The notes: a model not told the origin generated them from the letters alone. Positions 52,079-61,369 are shown, counted from the stretch's first letter. The stretch: DNA of 64,000 nt from JARRLC01 sp037387425 (GCA_037387425.1 JARRLC010000001.1:1-64000); one strand, 5' to 3'. Numbers and translations: made by a program.

Positions 52079-53227
52079 TTATTTCGGGATGAACACGTAG
52101 AAATCGCAAGGATGTTTCATTCTTCCGGCTAATTTTCCGGCTGCAGGGCCGGTTCCCCAGAAGAAATCGCCCCGCACAGATCCACGGATGGCCGAACCAG
52201 TGTCCTGCGCGATCATCAACCGCGCGAGGCCCTCATGACCGTCGAGATTAAAATCGGGGACGGAAATCCAAATCGGCATGCCCAACTGGTGGTAACGCGG
52301 ATCGACCGCCATGCTACGACCCGGCGTTAACGGTATCGCCATAGCGCCGCGTGGCGCATCGCCTTTAATGCGTGAGAAAAACGGATAGGATTTATTCTGC
52401 CACATCACTTCGCGCGCCTGGGTAGGCTCGGAGCGCATCCACGAAAGGATTTTCGGCATAGAGGCCATACCGCCCTGAAACACGCCTCGCTTGGTTAGCA
52501 CCTTGCCGATAGAGGTATAGGGATGACCGTTTTTACCCGCAAACCCAATCCGGATTCTCTTGCCATTATCGAGCTTAATAACGCCAGAGCCTTGCACCTG
52601 CATGATGAACGCTTCATACGGATCGGAAATGTAAGCGATCTCCAGCCCGCGACCTTTCAGCACACCTTCGTCGATTTCGCGACGCGTGTAATAGGGCTTC
52701 AGCCCTTCCGACGTCATGCGCGCAGCGGTTAGCTCGGCGGGAAGATCGCCGCGGTCCACAGCGCTGGTTATCAGCACCAGATCATCGGGCTTGGCGTAAA
52801 CTGGCACGCTATGCGCTTCGTTTGGGGTAAGTGAACCTTGAATTTCCGGCTCGAAATAGCCTGTCAGCAGCGCGGATTTCTCTGGGCGGCGAACGAAATA
52901 GGGCGTGAAGTTTGCCTCAAAAAAGCTGCGAGCATCGTCGCGGCTTAGCGTATTAGGCAGCATACGCGCCAATTCGCACACGGCTTTAATCTCGGCGCTA
53001 GGCTTGGGTTTCACGTTTGGATGCAGAAAAACCCTGCACGACAAGCGAAACGTCTTGAACGCCGCCGCGTGATCGTCTTTTGCCCAACCCTCGATTTCAG
53101 AGAATTCTACCGGCCGTTTTTCATAGGCTAGGCTTGGTGCAGCTTCTGCATCTGGAAACTGCCACGCCCATAATCCACTTCCCGCCATAAAAACAGCCAC
53201 CACTATAGATCGAAAGAACGCCCTCAT
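52079..53227 (-). CDS. mltA: Membrane-bound lytic murein transglycosylase A
   Basis: 382 residues. A signal sequence (1-29) lacks a lipobox cysteine. The MltA barrel includes LLTGYFEPEIQGSLTP and the 3D domain ends with MAVDPRYHQLGMPIWIS and ARLMIAQDTGSAIRGSVRGDFFWGTG, holding the catalytic Asp. It cleaves peptidoglycan glycan chains to anhydromuropeptides. GAGGGGGC precedes the ATG. It follows the Tim44-like gene by 32 bases. Confidence 0.95.
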   Translation of the reverse strand: MRAFFRSIVVAVFMAGSGLWAWQFPDAEAAPSLAYEKRPVEFSEIEGWAKDDHAAAFKTFRLSCRVFLHPNVKPKPSAEIKAVCELARMLPNTLSRDDARSFFEANFTPYFVRRPEKSALLTGYFEPEIQGSLTPNEAHSVPVYAKPDDLVLITSAVDRGDLPAELTAARMTSEGLKPYYTRREIDEGVLKGRGLEIAYISDPYEAFIMQVQGSGVIKLDNGKRIRIGFAGKNGHPYTSIGKVLTKRGVFQGGMASMPKILSWMRSEPTQAREVMWQNKSYPFFSRIKGDAPRGAMAIPLTPGRSMAVDPRYHQLGMPIWISVPDFNLDGHEGLARLMIAQDTGSAIRGSVRGDFFWGTGPAAGKLAGRMKHPCDFYVFIPK

Positions 53228-53259
53228 GCCCCCTCAAAAGCCCTAGAAGCTTCACCACT

Positions 53260-53967
53260 TCAGGCTTCCGCACCTGTGGCAACGAGCTTCCAGTTCGGAT
53301 CACGCGACGATGTATCACGAGCGAATGTCCAAATATCCGTTACTTCCCGGATTTGTGACATACTGCCTTCCACGATCTCCCCCCCGCGATTTCGTGTGGC
53401 AGATATCAGTTCACTCACGAATTTGATAGTGATCTGAACAGTTTTATCAGTTAATTCCGCATCAAGAATATCAGCACTGCTGATTCCCACGAAATTAAAT
53501 TCGATCGTATCCCCGTTTTTTTCACGCTCGGTTATGGCCGAGGCGAAACTATCGTACACTTCTCGGCTCAAAAGCGATTTGAGCTGTTTACGCTCTCCGC
53601 TAGCAAAAGCAGTCACGATCATTTCGTAAGCTGCCTTGGCGCCGTCAAGGAAGTGTTTGGGATCAAACGAACGATCTGCCTGCGCAACCTCTTGCAGCTT
53701 CCCGGCCAAATCGGCATTGTCTGGCGCAATTTCCTTTAACCGTTTGGCAAAGGTTTCGTCGTCCAGTTCCTCTTCGGCTGGCAGCGGTTCGCCTTTCATG
53801 GTGACCACATTATCGTGAACGGCCTTTTCATCGGCCTCCGATGCGGAATACTGATCATAAGGGCGTTCATTACCGGTGCGGCGTCCCAAAACGCTGCGCA
53901 AACGGAGATACACAACCACCGCTATGACGAAAAAAAGTAATGTGAGAATGTCAAGTGCACTGTTCAT
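53260..53967 (-). CDS. Tim44-domain inner membrane protein (TimA-like)
   Basis: 235 residues. A single N-terminal membrane segment (about 6-22) is followed by a charged linker and a Tim44-like domain (about 95-230), with FDPKHFLDGAKAAYEMIVTAFASGERKQLKSLLS. Bacterial homologues are related to mitochondrial Tim44, and in Caulobacter TimA is a membrane protein. Its place next to mltA and opposite fxsA/secB is conserved in Rhizobiales, hinting at envelope or export functions. Confidence 0.92.
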   Translation of the reverse strand: MNSALDILTLLFFVIAVVVYLRLRSVLGRRTGNERPYDQYSASEADEKAVHDNVVTMKGEPLPAEEELDDETFAKRLKEIAPDNADLAGKLQEVAQADRSFDPKHFLDGAKAAYEMIVTAFASGERKQLKSLLSREVYDSFASAITEREKNGDTIEFNFVGISSADILDAELTDKTVQITIKFVSELISATRNRGGEIVEGSMSQIREVTDIWTFARDTSSRDPNWKLVATGAEA

Positions 53968-54174
53968 GTTGCCGCAGCTTTGTTGGAAACCCCTACGCTT
54001 TGAAATAGACCTGCCCTATATATAGGCTGAGAATGTGGCTTACGCCAGCAGCCAGCTTGACCGGAGGCCTACTCTTTGCGCATCTTGATATCAAATTACG
54101 CGATTGAATCCGTTAAGCCAACCGGCAAGAGTATATAGTATGAACCTAGCCGTTGGCTAAAGGCTTAAGATACC

Positions 54175-54786
54175 ATGTCACTATTCCTGTTCATCGTCTT
54201 TATCATCCTACCTATCGCTGAGATAGCTGTTTTCATCAAGGCTAGCCAAATCATCAGCATACCTGCGGTGATCGGGCTAACGCTGGCGACGGCTTTCACT
54301 GGCAGTTTCTTGATGCGAATGCAAGGCTTTGCAACGCTAAATCGCTTTATGCAATCCGTCGAAAAGGGTGAAACACCTGTTATCCCGATACTCGATGGCA
54401 TGGGCATCCTAGTGGCTGGCGTGCTTTTGCTCACTCCAGGGTTGTTAACCGACACCATCGGATTGCTGCTTTTCGTGCCTGCCGTGCGACGTTGGCTAGG
54501 CCGTTATGTGTTCCAGCGTCTTTTATCCAGTGGCAAAATGCACTTCCACTATAATAGTGGGGCGGAATGGGCAGATTTCCGGGATACGTCCAGACCGAAG
54601 CCAGGAACAAGCGGATGGCCCAAGGATACCGGGCCGCAACGTTCCGATAATGTCGTCGATGCGGAGTTCGAGACGATCAATCCAGACGACGAAGACAAGG
54701 ACGATGACACAACCGGCACTCCCGCCGAGCGCGTGCACAGTAAAAGCAACCGAGACGACAAACATTCGCCCTGGCGGAAGAAGTGA
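54175..54786 (+). CDS. fxsA: FxsA-family membrane protein
   Basis: 203 residues. Three or four hydrophobic segments lie within about 1-120 (FLFIVFIILPIAEIAVFIKA, VIGLTLATAFTGSFLM, ILVAGVLLLTPGLLTDTIGLLLFVPA), the conserved FxsA core. The C-terminal 80 residues are polar and acidic. FxsA of E. coli modulates phage T7 exclusion by F plasmid; the normal role is unclear. Divergent from the Tim44-like gene with 207 bases between. Confidence 0.9.
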   Translation: MSLFLFIVFIILPIAEIAVFIKASQIISIPAVIGLTLATAFTGSFLMRMQGFATLNRFMQSVEKGETPVIPILDGMGILVAGVLLLTPGLLTDTIGLLLFVPAVRRWLGRYVFQRLLSSGKMHFHYNSGAEWADFRDTSRPKPGTSGWPKDTGPQRSDNVVDAEFETINPDDEDKDDDTTGTPAERVHSKSNRDDKHSPWRKK

Positions 54787-55005
54787 CTTGTCGGACTGTA
54801 GGCAATCTGTGTTGCGAAGACCGCGCGGGCGTGTTAGCGACTTGCGGAAGCTTGCCCCGAAATCTCCTTTCAGCGCAACGACGATGGATAGCGCAGTAGC
54901 CTTTGCCTTCAAAATCAATGCGCAAACGGAATGACGGGACGATAACGTGTGTCACGGCTGATGGCTAATAGCTAGGCCATCCACCAATCGCGAGGTTAAA
55001 GGTCC

Positions 55006-55506
55006 ATGTCTGACGAAAATGCCAATTCTAACGCCGACGGAAACGCCGCCAGTCAACCGCAAATCAATGTGCTTGGCCAGTACATCAAAGATCTGTCGTT
55101 TGAAAATCCGAGCGCGCCAGAAAGTTTCCGCTCTTCAAGCAACAATCCGCAAATTCAGATCAACTTCAATGTGGCCGCACAGTCCATTGCTGACGGAGCT
55201 TACGAAGTTTCGCTGACAATGGAAGCGGAAGCCAAGAGCGATTCAGAAACTCTGTTCCGCCTGGAGTTGGTTTACGCCGGCGGTTTTCAGCTCAAGAACC
55301 TGCCGCAGGAAGCCATTCAGCCGATCCTGTTCATTGAATGCCCAGCGTTGCTGTTCCCGTTCGTGCGGCGTATCGTAGCAGACCTCACCCGCGAAGGCGG
55401 CTACCCGCCGATCTTGCTCGATCCTATCGATTTCGCGGCGCTTTTCCGTCAACGTCTTGCGCAAGAGCAAAAAGCGGAAGGCAGCGAAGGCGTTACGACT
55501 CAGTAG
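55006..55506 (+). CDS. secB: Protein-export chaperone SecB
   Basis: 166 residues. It keeps preproteins unfolded for SecA. PQINVLGQYIKDLSFENPSAPESF, FRLELVYAGGFQLKNLP, and ECPALLFPFVRRIVADLTREGGYPPILLDPIDFAALF are diagnostic. The gene converges on dnaQ with a 14-base overlap of the 3' ends, an arrangement known in several Rhizobiales. Confidence 0.97.
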   Translation: MSDENANSNADGNAASQPQINVLGQYIKDLSFENPSAPESFRSSSNNPQIQINFNVAAQSIADGAYEVSLTMEAEAKSDSETLFRLELVYAGGFQLKNLPQEAIQPILFIECPALLFPFVRRIVADLTREGGYPPILLDPIDFAALFRQRLAQEQKAEGSEGVTTQ

Positions 55507-56197
55507 TTTTGCCAGAATAGAGATTCCAGACCGGATCTTGCAGGCTGCTCACGAACTTTTCGTGGGCGGCTTGTTCATCCGGATCGGTGATCAAGGCCAA
55601 AGGCTGCGGACGAGTGCGCACTCTGTTCGTGGCGTTTTTGGCCTTTTTTGCGCCTGCACTCTGGTGCGAGAGATCAAGGCCGGGCTGCTGTCCACCCACC
55701 AGATGCAAATAGACATCGGCAAGCAGCTCAGCGTCGAGCAAAGCGCCGTGCTTGGTGCGTCCGGAATTGTCCACGCCATAGCGCTTACACAACGCATCAA
55801 GGCTGTTCGGCCCTGCTGGATGCTTGCGCCGCGCCATCGCCAGCGTATCGACAACCCGTTCGTTGGGAATGATATCCAGCCCCATACGGGTCAGCTCCAT
55901 GTTGATGAAGCCCATATCGAACGGCGCGTTATGGAATATCAGCGTGGCATCCTCTGTGAATCTTAAAAAGTCTTCAACCACCGCTGAGAATAGAGGTTTT
56001 GTAGACAAAAACTGCGTGGAAAGCCCGTGGACAGCAAAGGCCTCCTTCGGCACATCGCGTTCAGGGTTGATATATTCGTGCCAGACGCGTCCGGAAGGCA
56101 TGTAGTTGTGGAGTTCAACGCAGGCAATTTCAACGAGCCGATCGCCCCGGTTGGGATCAAGCCCCGTCGTTTCGGTATCCATTACGATTTCGCGCAA
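55493..56197 (-). CDS. dnaQ: DNA polymerase III epsilon (proofreading) subunit
   Basis: 234 residues. The 3'-5' exonuclease motifs are all present: Exo I VMDTETTGLD, Exo II HNAPFDMGF, and Exo III HGALLDAELLADVY. A C-terminal segment contacts the alpha subunit. I set the start at the TTG at 56197 (reads MREIVMDTETTG in the family's pattern), six bases after AAGGAGG; this codon is unusual but has the best ribosome site. The gene ends the operon ppsR-maf-aroE-coaE-dnaQ. Confidence 0.95.
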   Translation of the reverse strand: MREIVMDTETTGLDPNRGDRLVEIACVELHNYMPSGRVWHEYINPERDVPKEAFAVHGLSTQFLSTKPLFSAVVEDFLRFTEDATLIFHNAPFDMGFINMELTRMGLDIIPNERVVDTLAMARRKHPAGPNSLDALCKRYGVDNSGRTKHGALLDAELLADVYLHLVGGQQPGLDLSHQSAGAKKAKNATNRVRTRPQPLALITDPDEQAAHEKFVSSLQDPVWNLYSGKTTES

Positions 56198-56245
56198 CGC
56201 TAGCCTCCTTCGCAACTCGAAAAATATTGGAGAGATCGCCCCCGC

Positions 56246-56869
56246 TCAATATAGCGTGAGCCAGCGATCATATGCATCGCCTTCGCAACTTTTTAACGAT
56301 TCGAGAAGTTCGTCGAGCTGTTGCAGGGTTTCTTCCCACGGCAAACCGGTGTCTATGACGAAATCGGCACGGTTGCGTTTTTCAGCGTCCGAAAGCTGGC
56401 GGGCCATGATCGCATCCAGTTTTTCCGTGGTCATACCGGGGCGTTGCATGACACGCTCTGTCTGTACATCTTCAGGAGCGCTGGCCACGACGATCACATC
56501 GACAAGTTCTTCGCCCCCGGCTTCGAACAGCAGCGGCGTATCGATAACACACATGGGCTCGTCCGCCTCGTGGCACGCTTTCACGAATTCCCATTTTTCA
56601 TGAACCACAAGGGGATGCACGAGCGCTTCCAGCCGCCTAAAACCATTTGGATGCATCATCACGGCCTTACTAAGCTTGGCGCGATCTACTTTGCCATTTG
56701 CTGTTGTGCCTGGAAATGTATGTTCAATTGGCGTTACAGCTTCGCCTTCATACAAGCGATGCACGATGCTATCCGCATCAAGTACAGGGATGCCCTGCCC
56801 AGCGAAATATTCGCCAACAGTGGTTTTTCCCATTCCGATAGAACCAGTCAACCCTATGATCAGCATCAT
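56246..56869 (-). CDS. coaE: Dephospho-CoA kinase
   Basis: 207 residues. It phosphorylates dephospho-CoA, the last step of CoA synthesis. The P-loop is GLTGSIGMGKTTVGEYF, and VLDADSIVHRLYEG and VIDTPLLFEAGGEE are family motifs. Two adjacent ATG codons (56869, 56866) are candidate starts; an upstream TTG would overlap aroE spacing. It lies 14 bases after aroE. Confidence 0.95.
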   Translation of the reverse strand: MMLIIGLTGSIGMGKTTVGEYFAGQGIPVLDADSIVHRLYEGEAVTPIEHTFPGTTANGKVDRAKLSKAVMMHPNGFRRLEALVHPLVVHEKWEFVKACHEADEPMCVIDTPLLFEAGGEELVDVIVVASAPEDVQTERVMQRPGMTTEKLDAIMARQLSDAEKRNRADFVIDTGLPWEETLQQLDELLESLKSCEGDAYDRWLTLY

Positions 56870-56883
56870 AACCGCCAATAGCT

Positions 56884-57714
56884 TTAGTGTTTATCGAGAT
56901 CGGCAACGATATGCGCCCGTAACTCTGGCGAAACTTCTGGATAAACGCCAAACCATTTCTGAAATGCTGGCGCCGCCTGATGTAGTAACATTCCCAAGCC
57001 ATCAGCGACACGAAGCCCGGCTTGCCTGGCGCGCTGAAGCAATTCCGTTTCCAGAGGCACATAAACGATATCGTTCACCACGGCTGAACTGGCCAACGCC
57101 GATAAATCTATCTCAATGGCGCCAGAGCCTTTCATGCCTTGTGTCGTCGTATTGACGAGCACTCCACAGCCCGAAGCCGCTTCCGATAGCCGATCCCAGT
57201 TATAAACATCCACCTTGCCGCCAAAACTTGCAGCGAGCTTGTCTGCGCGTTCGCGTGTGCGATTAACGATGCGAATTTGTGGAAAGCCTCTGGAAATCAA
57301 GCCGTACACGATGCTTCGTGCGGCCCCTCCAGCACCAAGGACAAGGGCAGGAAGGCCGCTCTTATCCCAATCTGGCGCCTGATGGTCGAGATTGTGAATA
57401 AACCCATGAACATCAGTATTTGTGGCGTACAGCTCTCCACTATCAATCCACAGTGTATTCACAGCCCCCACGGCTTGCGCGACCTCATCGAGACGGCCAG
57501 CAACACGGAAAGCGACTTCCTTATGCGGCACGGTGACATTCCCGCCAACGAAACCATGCGACGCCAGATTACGGATGAAATCCTCAGCGGCTTCTGGCGG
57601 CACGCCTTGCTTTTCGTAAGCTCCCTCAATGCCATAAGCACGCAGCCAAAATTCATGAATAAGCGGCGAGCGTGAATGCTCCACAGGCCAGCCAATGACA
57701 CAGGCGCGTTTCAT
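56884..57714 (-). CDS. aroE: Shikimate dehydrogenase
   Basis: 276 residues. It reduces 3-dehydroshikimate with NADPH. The N-terminal substrate site has GWPVEHSRSPLIHEFWL and GGNVTVPHKE (catalytic Lys), followed by VLGAGGAARSIVYGL (NADP fold) and GMLLHQAAPAFQKWFG at the end. Part of the maf-aroE-coaE-dnaQ run conserved at alphaproteobacterial origins. Confidence 0.96.
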   Translation of the reverse strand: MKRACVIGWPVEHSRSPLIHEFWLRAYGIEGAYEKQGVPPEAAEDFIRNLASHGFVGGNVTVPHKEVAFRVAGRLDEVAQAVGAVNTLWIDSGELYATNTDVHGFIHNLDHQAPDWDKSGLPALVLGAGGAARSIVYGLISRGFPQIRIVNRTRERADKLAASFGGKVDVYNWDRLSEAASGCGVLVNTTTQGMKGSGAIEIDLSALASSAVVNDIVYVPLETELLQRARQAGLRVADGLGMLLHQAAPAFQKWFGVYPEVSPELRAHIVADLDKH

Positions 57715-57742
57715 ATTATAATGTCTCCGGATAGTGTGCGGC

Positions 57743-58354
57743 CTAACTCGTAAGCCAGTCGTTCGTTCGCAGATAATCCAGAAGCGGCAATAGCGGCAAG
57801 CCCATTACGGTAAAATGATCGCCGTCGATCGCGGAAAAGAGCTGAATACCGAGCCCTTCGATGCGATAGCCGCCAACCGAATGCAGCATAGTTTCACCTT
57901 CAGTGCGGCAATAATCGTCGAGAAACGCATCGGAAAATGCGCGCATTGTCATGTGCGCCACTGAGATGTGCCGCCACACGGGCTTGCCCCCTTTCGCGAC
58001 GCACAAAGCCGAATGCAAACGATGCGTTTTCCCCCGCAAGGCCAGGAGCTGCTCGCGGGCCGCCTCCAAAGTGGGCGCTTTCTGGAAAATCTCGCCATCG
58101 CATTCCATCACTTGATCGCCGCCGAGCACCATTGCGGATGCGTGCGCCTTGCTGACATCCACAGCCTTGGCCTCAGCCAAGCGCGCCGCCAGTTCTGAGG
58201 CTGAAATTCCGCTTCCCTCCTGCATGGCTTCGGCCTGCAACGGGCATTCGTCCACAGATGCGGCGATCTGGCTGAACGCCAGCCCCGCTTGGCGCAGCAC
58301 AAAAGCGCGCCCTTCGCTTGTTGAGGCGAGAATAAATTCTGCGCGTTCAGTCAT
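57743..58354 (-). CDS. maf: Maf-family nucleoside triphosphate pyrophosphatase
   Basis: 203 residues from the ATG at 58354, which overlaps the ppsR stop region. Maf proteins hydrolyse non-canonical or dTTP/UTP nucleotides and affect cell division. The pattern LASTSEGRAFVLRQAGLAF, VLGGDQVMECDGEIFQKAP and SVGGYRIEGLGIQLFSAIDGDHFTVMGLPLLPLLDYLR is typical, although the canonical SxSxxR is slightly altered. Confidence 0.93.
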   Translation of the reverse strand: MTERAEFILASTSEGRAFVLRQAGLAFSQIAASVDECPLQAEAMQEGSGISASELAARLAEAKAVDVSKAHASAMVLGGDQVMECDGEIFQKAPTLEAAREQLLALRGKTHRLHSALCVAKGGKPVWRHISVAHMTMRAFSDAFLDDYCRTEGETMLHSVGGYRIEGLGIQLFSAIDGDHFTVMGLPLLPLLDYLRTNDWLTS

Positions 58355-59231
58355 CTTTTGCTTTTCCACCGACGACTTTTTTGTCTTCGAAAAACTTGAT
58401 CACTGTGGCGGCCGTCTCTTCAATCGAGCGCCGCGTAACATCGACAACGGGCCATTTATTCCGCCCACAGAGCCGCCGGGTAAACGCAACCTCGTCCGCG
58501 ATCAAATCAATATCCACATAATCCCGGTTGCTATGATCTTTCATGCCAAGCAGCCGGTGTCTTCTGATTTCAGACAGACGTTGCGGGCTGGCAATCAGTC
58601 CAACAATGAAAGTGCTTTTCGCGGCCTCAAGTTCTGGCGGGAGCGGAATGTTAGGAACAAGAGAGACGTTCGCTGTTTTATATCCACGGTTTGCCAGATA
58701 AAGGCTTGTCGGTGTTTTCGACGTGCGGCTTGCGCCGACCAGAACGATATCGGCTAGATCGACTTCGTCAGAGTGCTGCCCGTCATCATGAGAGAGCGTA
58801 AAATTCACAGCCTCGATCCGGCGGAAATACTCGGAATCCAGAATGTGCTGACCGCCAACAACCGGTGTCGATGGCGTGCCCAGGTAAGTTTCAAGTAGCT
58901 TAAGCAGCGGTTCCAGAACCGCCACGCATGGCACGTTAAGCTTTTTACATTGCCGCTCCAGTTCCAACCCAAGTTCACGATTGACGAGCGTGTAAAGCAC
59001 GATCCCCGGTGCGGCCTCAATTTGCTGAAGCACGCGGTCAAGGTGGCGTTTGTTGCGCACAAAGGGATGCGAGTGCTTCAGAGCGCGGACACCGGAGTAT
59101 TGAACAGTGGCCGCTTTCGCGACGGCCGCCAAAGTTTCCCCCGACGCATCCGAGACCATGTGCAGGTGGAAAAACTTCGAAGGAGCTTTGGGCATCTGTT
59201 GAAAAATCGCCTTGTCTGTACGAGTTAACAT
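58347..59231 (-). CDS. Pyruvate, phosphate dikinase / PEP synthase regulatory protein (DUF299)
   Basis: About 294 residues from ATG 59231; alternative ATG at 59195 is possible and fits the family start (PKAPSKFFHLHMVSDASGETL). A bifunctional kinase and pyrophosphorylase that switches PPDK or PEP synthase activity. The P-loop is VLVGASRTSKTPTSLYLANRGYK, and the C-terminal TRRSIEETAATV contains the conserved residues. First gene of the operon toward dnaQ; its promoter lies in the region that may be the chromosome origin. Confidence 0.92.
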   Translation of the reverse strand: MLTRTDKAIFQQMPKAPSKFFHLHMVSDASGETLAAVAKAATVQYSGVRALKHSHPFVRNKRHLDRVLQQIEAAPGIVLYTLVNRELGLELERQCKKLNVPCVAVLEPLLKLLETYLGTPSTPVVGGQHILDSEYFRRIEAVNFTLSHDDGQHSDEVDLADIVLVGASRTSKTPTSLYLANRGYKTANVSLVPNIPLPPELEAAKSTFIVGLIASPQRLSEIRRHRLLGMKDHSNRDYVDIDLIADEVAFTRRLCGRNKWPVVDVTRRSIEETAATVIKFFEDKKVVGGKAKDD

Positions 59232-59607
59232 ATTTATGGAAAATAGACTAAGTGAGTCCCCCACACCAATCCAAAAGACATCCACAATTCAGCAAGGAAG
59301 AATAATATATTTCAGGGGGTAGGGAAAAGACTGGATATCGCGTTTTCATAAATATTATGTTGCATGGTAATGAACAAACTATCATTGCATTATGCAATGA
59401 ACGTAATGCAACAACCTATTGTTATCTCAATTGGATTCAAAAAGCTCACACGCGATGGTATCATGTTACCTAGACGCTATTCACTGCCTTTCTTTAGGCT
59501 GAATTAAACCGTGCAAAATTTGGGGAAGCTAGGTAATCTCCACAATCCACCGCAATAAGAAATAGAATCCAAAAAAGATAAAATTTGTTTTGAAAAAAGG
59601 GTTGGCG
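59232..59607. other. Candidate chromosomal replication origin (oriC) before hemE
   Basis: 376 bases, A+T-rich, between ppsR and hemE. Chromosome origins of several alphaproteobacteria (Caulobacter, Sinorhizobium) lie at hemE, and the surrounding gene set is conserved. It holds three GANTC (CcrM) sites (59254, 59434, 59565), two imperfect DnaA boxes (ACATCCACA near 59279, ATCTCCACA near 59537) and a nested inverted-repeat cluster around 59359-59412. No perfect DnaA box or CtrA site was found, so the assignment rests mainly on context. Confidence 0.55.
59359..59412. repeat. Nested inverted repeats with TTGCAT units
   Basis: The central palindrome CATTGCAT-T-ATGCAATG (59383-59399) is flanked by GTTGCAT (59359-59365) and ATGCAAC (59406-59412) in opposite orientation. 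Four TTGCAT/ATGCAA units therefore occur within 54 bases, in mirror arrangement. This could be a cruciform or a cluster of protein sites within the candidate origin. Confidence 0.8.
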
Positions 59608-60657
59608 ATGCCGGATAACTCCTCGAACGAAACTTTCACGCCGAATTTGATCAAAGTTCTCAAAGGAGAGGTTGTCAGCCCGCCACCAATTTGGCTGATG
59701 CGGCAAGCCGGGCGCTATCTGCCGGAATATCGCGAAGTACGAGCCAAAGCCGCTGGCTTTCTCGATCTGTGTTACCGGCCAGACATGGCTGCGGAAGTCA
59801 CGCTTCAACCGATACGGCGGTTTGGTTTCGATGCTGCAATTTTGTTTGCAGATATCCTGGTGGTACCGGATGCATTGGGGCAAAAGGTTGAATTCGAGGA
59901 AGGGCATGGGCCGCGATTGGAAGCGGGTACCCCTGAAGAATTGCTTACACGCCTCAATCCAGCGAAAGCGAATGACAAACTGTGTTCGATATATGAAACG
60001 GTTACTCGAATTCGCGAAGCTTTGCCCCGTGAAACAGCGCTCATCGGATTTTGCGGTGCACCATGGACAGTTGCCACCTACATGATCGCAGGGCGGGGAA
60101 CGCCCGACCAAGCACCTACGCGTCTTGCGGCTTATCGCGATCCTGACAATTTTGCGCGGCTTATCGATTTGCTGGCCGATGTATCGGTTGAATATCTGTC
60201 CGGTCAGATCGCAGCCGGTGCGCAAACGGTACAAATCTTCGATAGCTGGGCAGGCGTGCTTGCTGATACTGAATTTCAGCGCTGGGTGATTGAGCCAACG
60301 GCGAAAATGGTGGCGCGCCTCAAAGAACGTTACCCGGAGGTGCCGGTTATCGGTTTTCCACGCGGTGCTGGGATGCTGACAGAGCGGTTCTTGCAGGAAA
60401 CCGGAGTGGATGGCGTTGGATGCGATACGTCCGTTCCGCTAACAGCTATGCGCGAAACGATTAGCTCCCATGCGGCGGTCCAGGGAAATCTCGATCCGTT
60501 GTTACTTGTTGCCGGAGGGCACTTGTTAGAATCACGTATCAGGGAGATTATGGCGGCGCTCGAAGGAAAGCGGCATATCTTCAACCTGGGGCATGGGATT
60601 TTACCGCAAACACCTATCGAGCATGTCGAAAAACTGGTGAAGCTGGTGCAATCATAA
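59608..60657 (+). CDS. hemE: Uroporphyrinogen decarboxylase
   Basis: 349 residues. It decarboxylates uroporphyrinogen III to coproporphyrinogen in heme synthesis. PPIWLMRQAGRYLPEYREVR at the N-terminus, GFCGAPWTVATYM, and FNLGHGILPQTPIEHVEKLV are family signatures. ATG 59608 follows AAAAGGGTTGGCG. It is followed by hemJ after one base, forming a heme operon at the candidate origin. Confidence 0.97.
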   Translation: MPDNSSNETFTPNLIKVLKGEVVSPPPIWLMRQAGRYLPEYREVRAKAAGFLDLCYRPDMAAEVTLQPIRRFGFDAAILFADILVVPDALGQKVEFEEGHGPRLEAGTPEELLTRLNPAKANDKLCSIYETVTRIREALPRETALIGFCGAPWTVATYMIAGRGTPDQAPTRLAAYRDPDNFARLIDLLADVSVEYLSGQIAAGAQTVQIFDSWAGVLADTEFQRWVIEPTAKMVARLKERYPEVPVIGFPRGAGMLTERFLQETGVDGVGCDTSVPLTAMRETISSHAAVQGNLDPLLLVAGGHLLESRIREIMAALEGKRHIFNLGHGILPQTPIEHVEKLVKLVQS

Positions 60658-60658
60658 A

Positions 60659-61105
60659 ATGACGTGGTACGACTGGTATCCCTATTTCAAAGCTATTCAC
60701 ATCATGGCGGTTCTCGCCTGGATGGCGGGATTGTTCTATTTGCCTCGATTGTTTGTATATCATGTAAAAGCCAAGCCAGGATCAGAGCTTTCTGAAACAT
60801 TTAAAATAATGGAGGGGAAACTACTCCGCGTTATCATGTGTCCAGCGATGACTGTCTCATGGTTGTTTGGGCTGGCTATTGTTTTTAGTTTTAACGTCGT
60901 TGATTTGTATAACGACATATGGTTGCAGTTGAAGCTCGTTCTTGTTTCACTGATGACAGTATATCATTTTTATTTGTCGAAGTGGCGAAATGACTTTGCC
61001 AAAGACGGTAATATACATACCGAGCGTTTTTATCGGATTATAAATGAAGTGCCCACTTTACTTATGATAGGAATCGTGCTTCTAGTCATAATACGACCTT
61101 TCTAA
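60659..61105 (+). CDS. hemJ: Protoporphyrinogen oxidase HemJ
   Basis: 148 residues, a membrane protein with four predicted helices (about 7-29, 55-78, 85-102, 127-146). HIMAVLAWMAGLFYLPRLFVYH holds the conserved His, and KL-LV..MT.YH and NEVPTLLMI are family features. HemJ oxidises protoporphyrinogen IX, replacing HemG or HemY in many alphaproteobacteria. The A of its ATG is two bases past the hemE stop. Confidence 0.94.
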   Translation: MTWYDWYPYFKAIHIMAVLAWMAGLFYLPRLFVYHVKAKPGSELSETFKIMEGKLLRVIMCPAMTVSWLFGLAIVFSFNVVDLYNDIWLQLKLVLVSLMTVYHFYLSKWRNDFAKDGNIHTERFYRIINEVPTLLMIGIVLLVIIRPF

Positions 61106-61369
61106 TGTCTTGTGGCGATGTAGAGACGCGCGCCTGGTGTGGTTGGCGTTCATTTGCTGTAAATCTGAGACGTGTCTTCTATAAGCCAGAGAATCCGATA
61201 TTCGTATCAGCCCAAGAGACAGATGATAGCGTGGTCTTGAGTAAAGGCGCGTGTGTCAACAACCTAGGGCAGAGCCGGTTTTCGTAATGCCTTCCAACCT
61301 TGTCAAAGGCGCCTTCCGTAAATAGCGCGCATTTCCATAATCCCCATATAGAGTTCGGAGTTATACCGA

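Noticed and set aside
60021..60036. CCCCGTGAAACA inside hemE as a parS site
   Set aside because: About 12 of 16 matches, one half-site only, within conserved coding sequence.
61105..61287. Small frame between hemJ and rho
   Set aside because: No motif and no ribosome site of its own. Better explained as part of the rho leader.
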